Positions 1 through 8,644 of a stretch of 64,000 nt of DNA are shown here, piece by piece. Position 1 is the stretch's first letter, and every line of letters begins with the position of its first letter. The notes under the pieces are model-generated. The model had not been told where the DNA came from, did no database searches, and was given only the letters and a program-made list of their open reading frames with translations. Source of the stretch: Cyanobium sp. Cruz CV13-4-11 (GTDB lineage Bacteria > Cyanobacteriota > Cyanobacteriia > PCC-6307 > Cyanobiaceae); NCBI RefSeq assembly GCF_024346055.1, contig NZ_JAGQCH010000009.1, positions 1-64,000 on the forward strand. The letters run 5' to 3'. Both the position numbers and the translations under genes were made by a program.

Positions 1-44
1 GATAGTTGGGGGGTAGCCCCCTGCGAAAATAGCTCGATGCCAGG
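1..44 (+). rRNA. rrf: 5S ribosomal RNA, 3' end (partial)
   Basis: The first bases match the last third of a cyanobacterial 5S rRNA: a G-run/C-run stem (about 8-21), the AAAAUAGCUCGAUGCC stretch and the closing CCAGG that would pair with the 5' CCUGG outside the window. This implies that an rRNA operon ends here, transcribed left to right. The exact 3' end is estimated at the CCAGG. It was recognised by eye from the conserved 3' sequence; only about 44 of about 118 nucleotides are in view. Confidence 0.88.
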
Positions 45-112
45 TAAAACTTCTGCTCCACGATCGCCTGTCGGCGTTGTGTGAGTCAACAAGCTCCAAA
101 AGGAGCTGAAGG

Positions 113-139
113 AAAAGCCACCCGAAAGGGGTGGCTTTT
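113..139. terminator. Bidirectional hairpin terminator between 5S rRNA and mtnBC
   Basis: An 11-bp perfect stem (113-123 with 129-139) closes a GAAAG loop. The stem starts with AAAA and ends with TTTT, so it has a U-run in both directions. It lies between the 5S rRNA end and the convergent mtnBC stop codon and can serve both transcripts. A smaller stem (GCTCC/GGAGC, about 93-106) sits just before it. Confidence 0.85.
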
Positions 140-169
140 CTGTTGGTCGTTTTCTGGTGGCCATCGGCC

Positions 170-1522
170 TCAGAGTTCAATCTGGGCCAGGCTGGTGATG
201 ACCTCAAAGGGGCCGGGATCCACGGCGGGATTCTCCGGTCGCACACTGAAGCGCGTGGCCATGCCGGCGGACTGGGCGGCTTCCAGCTCGCTGCTGGAAT
301 CGCTCACAAACAGGATCGCTGCCGGCGCCAACTCTAGGTCCCTGGCAATGGCGCTGTAGCTGGCGGCTTCACCCTTGGGGCCTGTGCTGGTGTCGAACCA
401 GTGGCTGAACAGCCCTCTGAGATCGCCATCGGTGCTGTGGCCGTAGAGCAGTTGTTGTGCCTTCACCGATCCTGAGGAATAGACGGCCAACTGCAGCCCT
501 TCCATTCGCCAGGCCCGTAACGCCGGGGCCACATCGTCAAACAACGGACACTTCAGGGCGCCGCTGGCATAGCCCTGGTCCCAGATCAGCCCTTGTAGTT
601 CCTTCAGCACGGGAAGCTTGTGGTCCTGATCGATCAGCGTCTGAAGAAAGTGCACCCGTTCGTCATGGCTTGGCGTCCTTCGTGGCCCTTCATGGGCAGC
701 CCCGCCGCTCGCCTCCATGGCCCTATCAATCGTCTCGATCAGTGGCGCCAGGGCTGCATTGCCTTCGGTTCGCAGAAACCCATCCAGCCGTTCGCGGGCA
801 TAGGGGAACAGCACCTGGCTCACGAAGGGCACCGGGCAGGTGGTTCCTTCGATATCGAGCAGGACGGCCCTGATCCCCTCGCTGCGGGGCTTCAGCTGGC
901 CCAGGCTCTCCAGCAGCAGGCGCCGCCACCGTTGCTCCAGCAGCCACTCCAGGATCTCCAGATGCCGCCGCGCCTGGGACAGATCGCTCCCCCAGGCGTA
1001 GAGGCCATGCCCGGCAATCAGCAGTCCCTGGGGGGCGGCCGCGAGCAGGGGGCCGGCGGCGGCGCTGAGACTGGCCAGGTCCTGGTCGTTGGCCAGTACC
1101 GGCACCTTCACCTGGTTGCTGTGGCTGCCGATGCCCTCCAGTCCTTTGAGCATTTCCAGGCCCTGCAGCCGTAGGCTCCCCGACGTCTGATCGTCTCCCA
1201 AGCACCAGTCGGAGAGCACGGTGGCGGCCTGGGAATGGGTGTGCAGCACCGCCCCGGCCCCTGTCCGGTCCACGATCTCCAGGTGCAGCAGGGTTTCGGC
1301 GCTGGCCCGGCCTTCCCCTGCCACCACCGTGCCTTCGGCGTTCACCTCGATCAGGTCTTCGGGGGCGACGGAGCCCTTGTCGACACCGCTGGGGGCCATC
1401 AGCAGGGTCAGGGGGTGGCGTGACAGCACGCAGCTGAAGTTGCCGCCGGTGCCATCACACCAGCCGCGGGCGTGGATTGCCGCCATGGTGCGGCTGAGCT
1501 GGTCGGCGAAGGCGCTGGTCAC
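170..1522 (-). CDS. mtnBC: Fused methylthioribulose-1-phosphate dehydratase / enolase-phosphatase E1
   Basis: A 450-residue bifunctional enzyme of methionine salvage. Residues about 1-212 are an MtnB class II aldolase-like dehydratase: the RGW..GTGGNFS loop (19-30), zinc-ligand motif HTH (94-96) and GHGLYAWG (171-178). Residues about 217-450 are an MtnC HAD-family enolase-phosphatase: DIEGTT (223-228) carries the nucleophile, followed by the SSGS and FVSDSSSE motifs. Together they convert methylthioribulose-1-P to the acireductone used by MtnD, which is encoded at 13102. The GTG start at 1522 was chosen because it lies just past the mutM stop and gives a normal MtnB N-terminus; ATG 1486 is the next choice. 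Separate MtnB and MtnC are usual in bacteria; this fusion order is also that of plant DEP1. It is probably cotranscribed with mutM (19-base gap). Confidence 0.9.
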   Translation of the reverse strand: MTSAFADQLSRTMAAIHARGWCDGTGGNFSCVLSRHPLTLLMAPSGVDKGSVAPEDLIEVNAEGTVVAGEGRASAETLLHLEIVDRTGAGAVLHTHSQAATVLSDWCLGDDQTSGSLRLQGLEMLKGLEGIGSHSNQVKVPVLANDQDLASLSAAAGPLLAAAPQGLLIAGHGLYAWGSDLSQARRHLEILEWLLEQRWRRLLLESLGQLKPRSEGIRAVLLDIEGTTCPVPFVSQVLFPYARERLDGFLRTEGNAALAPLIETIDRAMEASGGAAHEGPRRTPSHDERVHFLQTLIDQDHKLPVLKELQGLIWDQGYASGALKCPLFDDVAPALRAWRMEGLQLAVYSSGSVKAQQLLYGHSTDGDLRGLFSHWFDTSTGPKGEAASYSAIARDLELAPAAILFVSDSSSELEAAQSAGMATRFSVRPENPAVDPGPFEVITSLAQIEL

Positions 1523-1541
1523 GCGGGTTGGCAAACAAAGG

Positions 1542-2390
1542 TCAGTTCTGGCAGCGGGGACACCAGTGGCTGCTGCGCCCCCCCAGCTTCTCGCGCAGGA
1601 TCTCCGTGCCGCAACGGCGGCAGGGTGATCCGCTGCGTCGGTACACCCAGGCCTGGCCGCCGTAATTGCCGTTGGTGCCCTGCAGGTCGCGGAAGTCGCT
1701 GAAGGTGGTGCCCCCGGCGCCGATGCTGGTTTCCAGGACGCCCACCAGAGACGAACGCAGCCGTTCCAGGTCGCTGCGTCCGAGGCGTCCGCTGGGGGTC
1801 TGGGGCCGGATCCCGGCAGCGAACAGGGACTCATCGGCGTAGATGTTGCCCACCCCCGCCACCAGCGATTGGTCGAGCAGGGCGTTCTTGATCGGCCGCC
1901 GTGAGCCCTTCAGTCGCTGCCGCAGGTAGGCACCGGTGAAATCCGCTCCGAAGGGTTCCGGTCCCAGCCGCCGCAGGCCGGTGATCACGGCTTCGTCGGC
2001 GATCCCCACGGGAACCCACCACATCTGGCCGAAGCTGCGGGTGTCCACGAAGCGCAGCTCCTCTCCGGCCCCGTTCCAGACCCGAACGCGGGTGTGGGGG
2101 CAGGGGGGGCGCTCCTCGGCCAGCCAGAGGAACTGGCCGGTCATGCGCAGGTGCACGCCCCAGCGTCCCGCCGGGCTGCCGCCAGGGGCCTCGAGATCGG
2201 CCAGGAGGTACTTGCCGCGCCGGTGCCAGTGGCCCACACGAAGACCCCGAAGGGCCCTGCAGAAGTCGGCAGGGTCTTCAGGGCTGGCGATGGCACGGGC
2301 CCTGAGCACCTCGACGCGGTCGATGGTCAGACCGCAGGTCTGTTGCTCAAGGCCCCGACGAACGGTTTCAACCTCGGGCAGCTCGGGCAT
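1542..2390 (-). CDS. mutM: Formamidopyrimidine-DNA glycosylase (8-oxoguanine repair)
   Basis: 282 residues, normal for Fpg/MutM. The mature N-terminus PELPEVETVRRGL supplies the catalytic proline and glutamate. RGKYLL holds the conserved lysine. VGNIYADE belongs to the helix-two-turn-helix region, and the C-terminus ends in a CxxC...CxxC zinc finger (CRRC...CPRC). It excises oxidised purines and nicks the abasic site. It lies 26 bases downstream of psaE and 19 bases upstream of mtnBC on the same strand, so the three are probably one transcription unit. Confidence 0.96.
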   Translation of the reverse strand: MPELPEVETVRRGLEQQTCGLTIDRVEVLRARAIASPEDPADFCRALRGLRVGHWHRRGKYLLADLEAPGGSPAGRWGVHLRMTGQFLWLAEERPPCPHTRVRVWNGAGEELRFVDTRSFGQMWWVPVGIADEAVITGLRRLGPEPFGADFTGAYLRQRLKGSRRPIKNALLDQSLVAGVGNIYADESLFAAGIRPQTPSGRLGRSDLERLRSSLVGVLETSIGAGGTTFSDFRDLQGTNGNYGGQAWVYRRSGSPCRRCGTEILREKLGGRSSHWCPRCQN

Positions 2391-2416
2391 GCCCGGATCG
2401 TAGGGCTGGCAGGAAC

Positions 2417-2626
2417 TCAGGCCTTGACGAGCTCGCTCTCGGCGAAGTTGTTGGTGTTGATGCCGCCGTCGGAGCCGCTGTAGCCGTTGTAGTTCACCTT
2501 CTCGAAGCGAACGACAACGGGATAGCGGATGCCGGAGGTGTCAACCGACGCCACGGTGCCCACTTCGTTGTACCAGTAGGACTCGGGACGCTTGATCCGT
2601 ACTTTGTCGCCGCGGGAGATGGCCAT
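2417..2626 (-). CDS. psaE: Photosystem I reaction centre subunit IV
   Basis: 69 residues, the expected size. PsaE is a stromal/cytoplasmic SH3-like subunit of photosystem I that helps dock ferredoxin and supports cyclic electron flow. The N-terminus [20 protein letters not shown], the following GTVASVD and [13 protein letters not shown] stretches, and the end NFAESELV are hallmark sequences. The start ATG at 2626 is fixed by family length. The 68-base gap to the divergent gene at 2695 must hold its promoter; I could not assign boxes with confidence. Confidence 0.97.
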   Translation of the reverse strand: MAISRGDKVRIKRPESYWYNEVGTVASVDTSGIRYPVVVRFEKVNYNGYSGSDGGINTNNFAESELVKA

Positions 2627-2694
2627 CGCTGGGCTGGAAGATCGGTTGGTCTGCGCAGCGACACTACCGGCGATCCGGGCCCTGCGCCGAGGCG

Positions 2695-3798
2695 ATGTCA
2701 CGGTTCGTTGCCGGCCCCGTGGCAGCATCCCCGAACCCACCGCCGGCCCCGCCAATGGTCCCGACCATGGCCCTCCCCGAGGCCCCCCTGCTGAGCCTGG
2801 ATCTGCCCGATCCGGAGAGCGACAGCCTCAGCACGATGGAGTTCCTGGCCAGGCTCGAAGAGGCCTGGGCCGTCTGCGATCGCTTCGATCTGCAGACCGA
2901 AATCTGGCGGGGCCGCATCCTGCGCTCGGTGCGCGACCGGGAACGGCGCGGCGGCGAGGGACGCGGCACGGGCTTCCTCCAGTGGCTGCGGGAGCGGGAG
3001 ATCAGCAAGACCCGTGCCTACACCCTGATCCAGCTGGCGGAGTCGGCCGATGGCCTGGTGGGCGAGGGTCTGCTGGAGGAGGGCAGCGTCAACAACTTCT
3101 CCAAGCGGGCCTTCCTGGAAACGGCCCAGGCCGATCCGGAGGTTCAGCAGATGATCAGCGAGGCGGCCAACGAGGGCCAGCAGATCACCCGCAAGCAGGT
3201 GCGTCGCCTCACCGACGAGTTCACCGCTGCCACCAGCCCCCTGCTGCCGGAGGAGATCCGCCAGCGCACCGCCGATAACCTCCTGCCCCCCCGGGCCGTG
3301 GCACCCCTGGTGCGGGAACTGGCCAAGCTGCCCGAGGAGCAGCAGAACGACCTGCGCCGTGTTTTGCGGGAGGAACCGGAGCTGGAGCGGGTCAAGGATG
3401 TGACCCTCACCGCCCGCTGGCTCAGCAAGGCGGCCGAGGCCGGGCTGGCGGTTCGGGCCTTCCAGCAGGGCAATCTCGATCTGGAGAAGGCCCTGCAGGA
3501 GGCCCAGCGCCTCGATGCCCTGGGCCTCCTGGCCGATGCGGTGGGCCAGGCCCAGGCGCTCGAGAGCGCCGTGCTCAAGCTGCACACCAGCTGGCGCCGG
3601 CTGGGGGGTCTGCAGGAGCGTCTCTGGGTGGAGAGCGGCAGCAGCACGCCCCATCTGAGGGAACTGCTCACCGTGCTGCAGAGCCTGAGTGGAACCACGA
3701 TGCGGGTGTCCCTGGGGGAACTGGCCGGGGGTAAGCGGGTGCGTCTGCAGCTGGTGGAGGAATCCCCCGACCAGCTGGACCCGCCACCTCTGCACTGA
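2695..3798 (+). CDS. Uncharacterised cyanobacterial protein, predicted helical DNA-binding-like
   Basis: 367 residues, no firm family. After a Pro/Ala-rich start (1-25), which could mean that translation begins at a later ATG (2755 or 2767), the chain is almost wholly helical. Residues about 98-122 ([20 protein letters not shown] and on) resemble the helix-turn-helix of ParB/DUF3102-type proteins, where an ISxxTAY helix reads DNA. Residues about 150-180 carry a second similar stretch ([12 protein letters not shown]). There are no membrane segments or cysteine clusters. It is divergent from psaE and 69 bases upstream of recQ. DNA binding is an inference from the helix pattern only. Confidence 0.72.
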   Translation: MSRFVAGPVAASPNPPPAPPMVPTMALPEAPLLSLDLPDPESDSLSTMEFLARLEEAWAVCDRFDLQTEIWRGRILRSVRDRERRGGEGRGTGFLQWLREREISKTRAYTLIQLAESADGLVGEGLLEEGSVNNFSKRAFLETAQADPEVQQMISEAANEGQQITRKQVRRLTDEFTAATSPLLPEEIRQRTADNLLPPRAVAPLVRELAKLPEEQQNDLRRVLREEPELERVKDVTLTARWLSKAAEAGLAVRAFQQGNLDLEKALQEAQRLDALGLLADAVGQAQALESAVLKLHTSWRRLGGLQERLWVESGSSTPHLRELLTVLQSLSGTTMRVSLGELAGGKRVRLQLVEESPDQLDPPPLH

Positions 3799-3867
3799 CG
3801 GCTGCGGACGTGGGGCGGCAGCCACCACATCTGGTGGGAGCTAGGGTCTGGCGGTACCAGCGCTGGA

Positions 3868-5370
3868 GTGAGCTTGGGGTCCGATCCCCTCGGCGAGAGC
3901 CTGCGGCGCCATTTCGGCTGGGAGAGTTTCCGGCCCGGGCAGCGGCCGGTGGTGGAGGCGTTGCTCTCTGGCCGCGACTGCCTGGCGGTGCTGCCCACCG
4001 GGGCGGGCAAGTCGCTCTGCTTCCAGCTCCCCGCCCTGGTGCGGGACGGCCTGGTGGTGGTGATCTCGCCCCTGGTGGCCTTGATGCAGGACCAGGTGAG
4101 CCAGCTCCAGGCCCGGGGCATCCCGGCGGCCTGCCTGCACCGGGGTCTGGAGCAGGGGGAGCGGCGCCAGCTGCAGCAGCGCCTGGCGTCCAACCGGCTG
4201 CGGCTGCTCTATCTGGCGCCCGAGCGAGCCCAGGCCGAGGCCACCCGCCAGGTGCTCGAGGAGGCCCTCGAAACCGGCCGGCTGGTGGCCCTGGCGGTGG
4301 ATGAGGCCCACTGCATCAGTGCCTGGGGCCATGATTTCCGCCCCGATTACCGGCGCCTTGGCCAGCTGCGGGCGCTGTGTCCAGGCGTGCCGCTGGTGGC
4401 CCTGAGTGCCACCGCCGCGCCCCAGGTGCGGGCCGACATCATCCGCCTGCTGCAGCTGCGGCGGCCCCTGGTGCAGGTGCGATCGGCCCGCCGCGCCAAC
4501 CTCGCCTACACCATGCGTCGGCGGCCGGTGGACCCCCTGGCCGAGGTGGTGGAGGCGATCGACCAGGCCCGTGGGGCCGTGCTCATCTATGCCCGCACCC
4601 GTCGCTCGGTGGAGCAGTGGGCGGCGCGCCTGACGGCGGCCGGGGTGGAAGCGATCGCGTACCACGCCGGCATGGACCCCGAGAGCCGCCAGCTGGCCCT
4701 GCGCCATTTCCAGGAGCATCCTTCGCCGGTGCTGGTGGCCACCGTCGCCTTCGGCATGGGGGTCGACCGGCCCGACGTGGGGCTGGTGCTCCACCTCGAC
4801 CTGCCCGCCAGTGCCGAGGGCTATCTGCAGGAATCGGGGCGGGCCGGCCGCGATGGCCAGCCCGCCCGTTGCCTGGTGCTCTTCGATCCCGCCGACCGCA
4901 CCAGCCTCGGCTGGGCGATGCGCTCCGCTGGCCAGCAACTGCCGCCGGACCAGCGGCTGCTGGAACGCCACCGGCTCGAGCTGGCCCAGCAGCAGCTGCG
5001 GCGCATCGAAGCGGTGGCCGAAGGCGCGGGGTGCCGGGAGCAGGCCCTGCTGCTGGCGGTGGGGGAGATCTCTCCCCCCTGCGGCCGTTGCGACAACTGT
5101 CTTTCCGCTCCCTCCGCGAACGACTGGGCCCACCAGGCGGCGGTGCTGCTCTCGGCCCTGGAGGATCGCAGCGGCCGCGATCTGCGCAGCCTGGCCGAGG
5201 ACCTGGCCGGCGCCCACGGCAGTGAGGAACCGTGCTGGGCCTGGCTGGCCCGCCGCCTGGTGCAGGAAGAGCTGATCAGCGAGAGCGACGATGGCGCCCA
5301 GCGCCTGTTCCTGCGGCCGGTGGGGCGCAGCTACCTGAGGGACCCCTGGCCCCTGCGCTGGTCGGCCTGA
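3868..5370 (+). CDS. recQ: ATP-dependent DNA helicase RecQ
   Basis: 500 residues. The superfamily 2 helicase core shows FRPGQ (about 21-25), Walker A LPTGAGKS (42-49), Walker B DEAH (145-148) followed by CISAWGHDFRPDY, the SATA motif, and the motif VI ESGRAGRDGQ. The RecQ C-terminal zinc module has its four cysteines (GC, PPC, GRC, DNC), and a winged-helix-like segment follows. No HRDC domain is evident, so this is a short RecQ. It unwinds 3'-tailed DNA during recombinational repair. The start is GTG at 3868; the upstream sequence has no clear Shine-Dalgarno. It is convergent with the LysM gene (24-base gap). Confidence 0.93.
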   Translation: MSLGSDPLGESLRRHFGWESFRPGQRPVVEALLSGRDCLAVLPTGAGKSLCFQLPALVRDGLVVVISPLVALMQDQVSQLQARGIPAACLHRGLEQGERRQLQQRLASNRLRLLYLAPERAQAEATRQVLEEALETGRLVALAVDEAHCISAWGHDFRPDYRRLGQLRALCPGVPLVALSATAAPQVRADIIRLLQLRRPLVQVRSARRANLAYTMRRRPVDPLAEVVEAIDQARGAVLIYARTRRSVEQWAARLTAAGVEAIAYHAGMDPESRQLALRHFQEHPSPVLVATVAFGMGVDRPDVGLVLHLDLPASAEGYLQESGRAGRDGQPARCLVLFDPADRTSLGWAMRSAGQQLPPDQRLLERHRLELAQQQLRRIEAVAEGAGCREQALLLAVGEISPPCGRCDNCLSAPSANDWAHQAAVLLSALEDRSGRDLRSLAEDLAGAHGSEEPCWAWLARRLVQEELISESDDGAQRLFLRPVGRSYLRDPWPLRWSA

Positions 5371-5394
5371 GGCAAGGCTCCAGCCCCTCCCCGT

Positions 5395-6447
5395 TCAGGC
5401 GCCCCTGGACTTGCAGAGGTCGGTGACGAGCTGCTGCTCGAAATCCGCCTGGGGATCATCCCAGCTCTTCCACTGGCCCGCCTGGCTGGTGGCATTGAGC
5501 TTGCGGGCACTGCAGTTGACCGCCAGATAGAGCGACTCCCCCTGGGAATTGAGGGTGGGCGCGACCATGCTGCCGCCCATGGGCTGCCAGTTGGCCCAGT
5601 CCACCTGCAGGGGGCCGTAGTTGCGCCAGTCGGGCTTGCCGGGGCTGGCCGTGGTGGCCGGACGGGGCGCAGCCGCCACCACGGCTGGCTTGGGTCTGGC
5701 GGCCGGGGCGGGGGTGGCCCGGCCGACGGCGGGGGCTGGCTGGCTGGACGGAGCGGGCCGGGCCGCCTGTGCAGGCTTGGCGGCGGGCCTGGGGGTGGTG
5801 GTGGCCGCCGGTCTGGCGGCAGCGGCGGGCTTGGCGGCCGGTTTCACGCTGGGCGAGGCGGTGGGCGTGGAGGTGGGCGTGGAGGTGGGCTTCAGCCGCA
5901 GGCGGGTGCCGGACTCCACCAGGTTGGGATCGCTGATGCGGTTGATGGCGATCAGCTGCGTCATGGGAACGCCGTAGCCCTCGGCGATCTGGGACAGGCT
6001 TTCGCCGCTGCGGACCACATGCTCGGAGGCCTTGCGGTTGAAACCGGAGGCCGGACTGGCGCTGCGGGAGGCGGATGGCACCACCAGCTTCTGGCCGGCT
6101 TCGATGTGGTCGGCCTTGCTGAGCCCGTTCAGCTGCATCAGGCGGCTGACGGTGATGCCGTGGCGGTCGGCGATTTCGGAGAGGGTTTCGCCCGGGGCCA
6201 CCGTGAGGCTGCCGCCGGCCGCCCGGGGACGAATGGCGTCGCCGGGCAGGGTCAGGGTGCGGCCCGCTTCGACCAGATTGGGATCACTGATCCTGTTCAC
6301 TTTCATCAGGGTGGACATGCTCACCCTGTGGCGGGCGGCGATGTCGGAGAGGGTTTCGCCGGGCTTGACGGTGACCTGGGCAGCCAGAGCCGGGAGCGGC
6401 AACACCATGGCTAGAGCCAAGGCGAAGAGGGGGCGGCGCATGGGCAC
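5395..6447 (-). CDS. Exported protein with three LysM domains
   Basis: 350 residues. A signal peptide (about 1-23, ending ALAA) is followed by three LysM peptidoglycan-binding repeats at about 25-68, 81-124 and 143-186, each with the GE(T/S)LS.IA core. A long Ala/Pro/Thr low-complexity linker runs to about 275. The 75-residue C-terminal domain has two cysteines (VNC and DLC), which could form a disulfide, and I recognise no enzyme fold in it. It probably sits in the periplasm bound to the cell wall. No catalytic peptidase or amidase motif is visible. Confidence 0.85.
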   Translation of the reverse strand: MPMRRPLFALALAMVLPLPALAAQVTVKPGETLSDIAARHRVSMSTLMKVNRISDPNLVEAGRTLTLPGDAIRPRAAGGSLTVAPGETLSEIADRHGITVSRLMQLNGLSKADHIEAGQKLVVPSASRSASPASGFNRKASEHVVRSGESLSQIAEGYGVPMTQLIAINRISDPNLVESGTRLRLKPTSTPTSTPTASPSVKPAAKPAAAARPAATTTPRPAAKPAQAARPAPSSQPAPAVGRATPAPAARPKPAVVAAAPRPATTASPGKPDWRNYGPLQVDWANWQPMGGSMVAPTLNSQGESLYLAVNCSARKLNATSQAGQWKSWDDPQADFEQQLVTDLCKSRGA

Positions 6448-6525
6448 TAGGGATAGCTCCGCGCACGTTAAGGTCCAACTCCCGGCCCGCCCAGCCCCCC
6501 CCCGCCGATTCCTGGGTGCCGGCCC

Positions 6526-7962
6526 TCAGCCCATCAGGCGCCGGATCAGGCCGAGCTTGCCGGCATAGGGGGGGAAGCGGACCGGGGGATCGGGCCACAA
6601 CGGCCGGCTGAGCAGGGCGCGCTGATGGGAGAAGGTGAGGAAGCCGGCTTCTCCGTGATAAGCCCCCATTCCGCTGGCGCCGATGCCGCCGAAGGGCAGG
6701 CTGGCCATGCCCCCCTGGACCACCACGTCGTTGACCACGACGCTGCCGGAACTGGTGCCCGCCAGTACCCGTTCCCTCGCCAACTCGCCGCCGCCGAAGA
6801 GGTAGAGCGCCAGGGGCTTGGGGCTCCGGCGCACCAGGGCCAGGGCCTCCTCCAGGTTGCCCACCGACAGCAGCGGCAGGATCGGGGCGAACAGCTCCTC
6901 CTGCATCAGTGGGTCGGAGAGGGGCTCGTTCACCGCCACCAGGGTGGGTTCGATCCTCCGCTGTGCGGGATCGCAACGTCCACCCAGCAGCACCTGACCC
7001 CGTTCCCGGGCCTGGGCCAGGAGCCCTTCGAGGCGCCCGAAGCGCCCGGCGCCGACGAGCTGACCCAGGTCAGGGCTGGCCAGGGGATCGGGGCCATAGA
7101 GCGCGCGTGCCTGCTCGGCGAACGCCGCCACCAGGGCGTCCCGCACCCCTGGCAGCACCAGCACGTGGTTGGGGGCCAGGCAGGTCTGGCCGGCGTTGAG
7201 ACAGCGTCCCCACAGCAGCCGTCGGGCCGTGGTGGCCGGATTCGCGTCCTCCAGCACGATCGCCGGATTCCGGCCCCCCAGCTCCAGGGTGACGGGGGTG
7301 AGATGGGGGACGGCCGCTGCCAGCACCAGCCGCCCCACCCGCTCGCCGCCGGTATAGAAGATGTGGTCGAAGCATTCCTGCTTCAGCAACCGGCTGGCCA
7401 CCGCCCCGTCGCCGCAGACCACCTGGACCACCTCGGGCGGGAAGTGGCTGGCCAGCAGCTCGGCCAGCAGGGCCGCCGAGGCCGGGCTTTGTTCGGAGGG
7501 TTTGAGCACGGCCGTGTTGCCGGCGGCCAGGGCATGGAGCAGGGGGTGGAGGCAGAGGTCGAAGGGGTAGTTCCAGGCGCCGATGATCAGAACGCAGCCC
7601 AGGGGCTCGGCCCGCACCGTTCCCTGGCCCGGCCAGGCCCATGGCGGCAGCGAGCGGCGGCGGGGACGCATCCAGCCGGCCAGGTGGCGCCGGGTGTGGC
7701 GCAACTCCTGGCGCAGGGCCCCCAGCTCGAAACTGGCCTCCACCTCGGGCCGACCCAGGTCGCTGGCGAGGGCCTCCACCATCCGCTGGTCCGCCGTGCT
7801 CAGCAGGCGATCGAGGCGCTGGAGCTGCTCCAGCCGCCAGGCCAGGGGACGGGTGTCGCCCCCCTCCACCAGCTGCCGCATGGTGGCCACAGGCAGCGGC
7901 AGGAGCGAGGGGCTGGGCTCTGGGTTTGTGTCTGGGTTGGTGGGGGTGGCCGGCGTGGTCAT
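6526..7962 (-). CDS. NAD(P)-dependent aldehyde dehydrogenase (class 3 / fatty-aldehyde type)
   Basis: 478 residues. Typical ALDH motifs: GAWNYPF (128-134), AAGNTAVLKPSE (146-157), FYTGGERVG, the general-base glutamate in LELGG (Glu227) and the catalytic cysteine in NAGQTC (Cys261). SLPFGGIGASGMGAYHG near the C-terminus and the short coenzyme loop point to the class 3 group, which oxidises medium- or long-chain aldehydes. In cyanobacteria relatives of this gene oxidise fatty aldehydes or apocarotenals; the substrate cannot be read from sequence. The first 25 residues are Pro/Thr-rich and may not be translated (Met28 at 7881 is an alternative start). Confidence 0.9.
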   Translation of the reverse strand: MTTPATPTNPDTNPEPSPSLLPLPVATMRQLVEGGDTRPLAWRLEQLQRLDRLLSTADQRMVEALASDLGRPEVEASFELGALRQELRHTRRHLAGWMRPRRRSLPPWAWPGQGTVRAEPLGCVLIIGAWNYPFDLCLHPLLHALAAGNTAVLKPSEQSPASAALLAELLASHFPPEVVQVVCGDGAVASRLLKQECFDHIFYTGGERVGRLVLAAAVPHLTPVTLELGGRNPAIVLEDANPATTARRLLWGRCLNAGQTCLAPNHVLVLPGVRDALVAAFAEQARALYGPDPLASPDLGQLVGAGRFGRLEGLLAQARERGQVLLGGRCDPAQRRIEPTLVAVNEPLSDPLMQEELFAPILPLLSVGNLEEALALVRRSPKPLALYLFGGGELARERVLAGTSSGSVVVNDVVVQGGMASLPFGGIGASGMGAYHGEAGFLTFSHQRALLSRPLWPDPPVRFPPYAGKLGLIRRLMG

Positions 7963-8019
7963 GGCTGGGGCCTTTCCCCCCAGGGTGGCAAAGGCCGCTA
8001 CCGGCGGGCCCGGGGCTAC

Positions 8020-8598
8020 TCAGGCACCGCCGCAGCCGGCCTGGAACACCGCCCGCCTGAGGTTGTCGATCCTGGGGGAGCCGGGCCCGTCGAAGGCATA
8101 GAGCAGGGCCAGTCCCAGGCTGATGTCGTCACGGTCGAGCGCCTGCTGGATCGCGGCCCACCAGGCGATCGGATCCCTGCCCAGGCTGGCCAGTTCCTTC
8201 TGGGCCCTCTCCATCCGGCTCGCCGGATCCCCCTCCAACACGATGACGGCGTAGTCGTCGGCCTGAACGCCCTGGGGCCGCAGCATCAGCACCAGCCGCT
8301 GACCCGGACGCATGGGGGCCAGGGGCCAGGGGATCGGGCCCTCAATGGGTTCCCCGGGCAAGGCACGGCGCTGCCACAGCACCTCGCCCTCCCGTTCGAT
8401 CCTGACCTCGTCCAGGGGTTCGGTGCTGAGGATCGTGGGGGAGGCGATGGCCACCGCCGCCACCGCCTCCCCCTTGGCGTTGGCGGCGAGCCTGGGGGTG
8501 AGAACGCAGACCGTGGTGGCCCGGAGGGGGGCCGCGCAGGAGACCAGTGCAGCGGCTAGGCCGATCGCCAGGCAGGTCCGGCGCACGGCGGACAACAA
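8020..8598 (-). CDS. Uncharacterised exported protein, possible lipoprotein
   Basis: 192 residues, family not recognised. The N-terminus has two arginines, a hydrophobic core and a LVSC site at 18-21 that fits a lipobox; cleavage at RAT by signal peptidase I is the alternative. The body is a beta-rich domain (DEVRIEREGEVLWQRR; PGQRLVLMLRPQG) followed by a helical C-terminal half. That combination recalls periplasmic proteins with a C-terminal helical segment, but no named family can be assigned. It lies 57 bases from the aldehyde dehydrogenase start and 46 bases from the next gene on the same strand. Confidence 0.7.
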   Translation of the reverse strand: MLSAVRRTCLAIGLAAALVSCAAPLRATTVCVLTPRLAANAKGEAVAAVAIASPTILSTEPLDEVRIEREGEVLWQRRALPGEPIEGPIPWPLAPMRPGQRLVLMLRPQGVQADDYAVIVLEGDPASRMERAQKELASLGRDPIAWWAAIQQALDRDDISLGLALLYAFDGPGSPRIDNLRRAVFQAGCGGA

Positions 8599-8644
8599 CG
8601 GGATTCCGAAGAACGGGGTCTTTGACGCTAATGGCCGCCGCCGC

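Noticed and set aside
81-359. Open frame on the plus strand across the terminator and the 3' end of mtnBC
   Set aside because: It crosses the rRNA-operon terminator and is antisense to a firmly identified gene.
5810-5890. Repetitive GTGGGCGTGGAGGT-like sequence
   Set aside because: It encodes the Pro/Thr/Ala linker of the LysM protein; not a separate repeat element.
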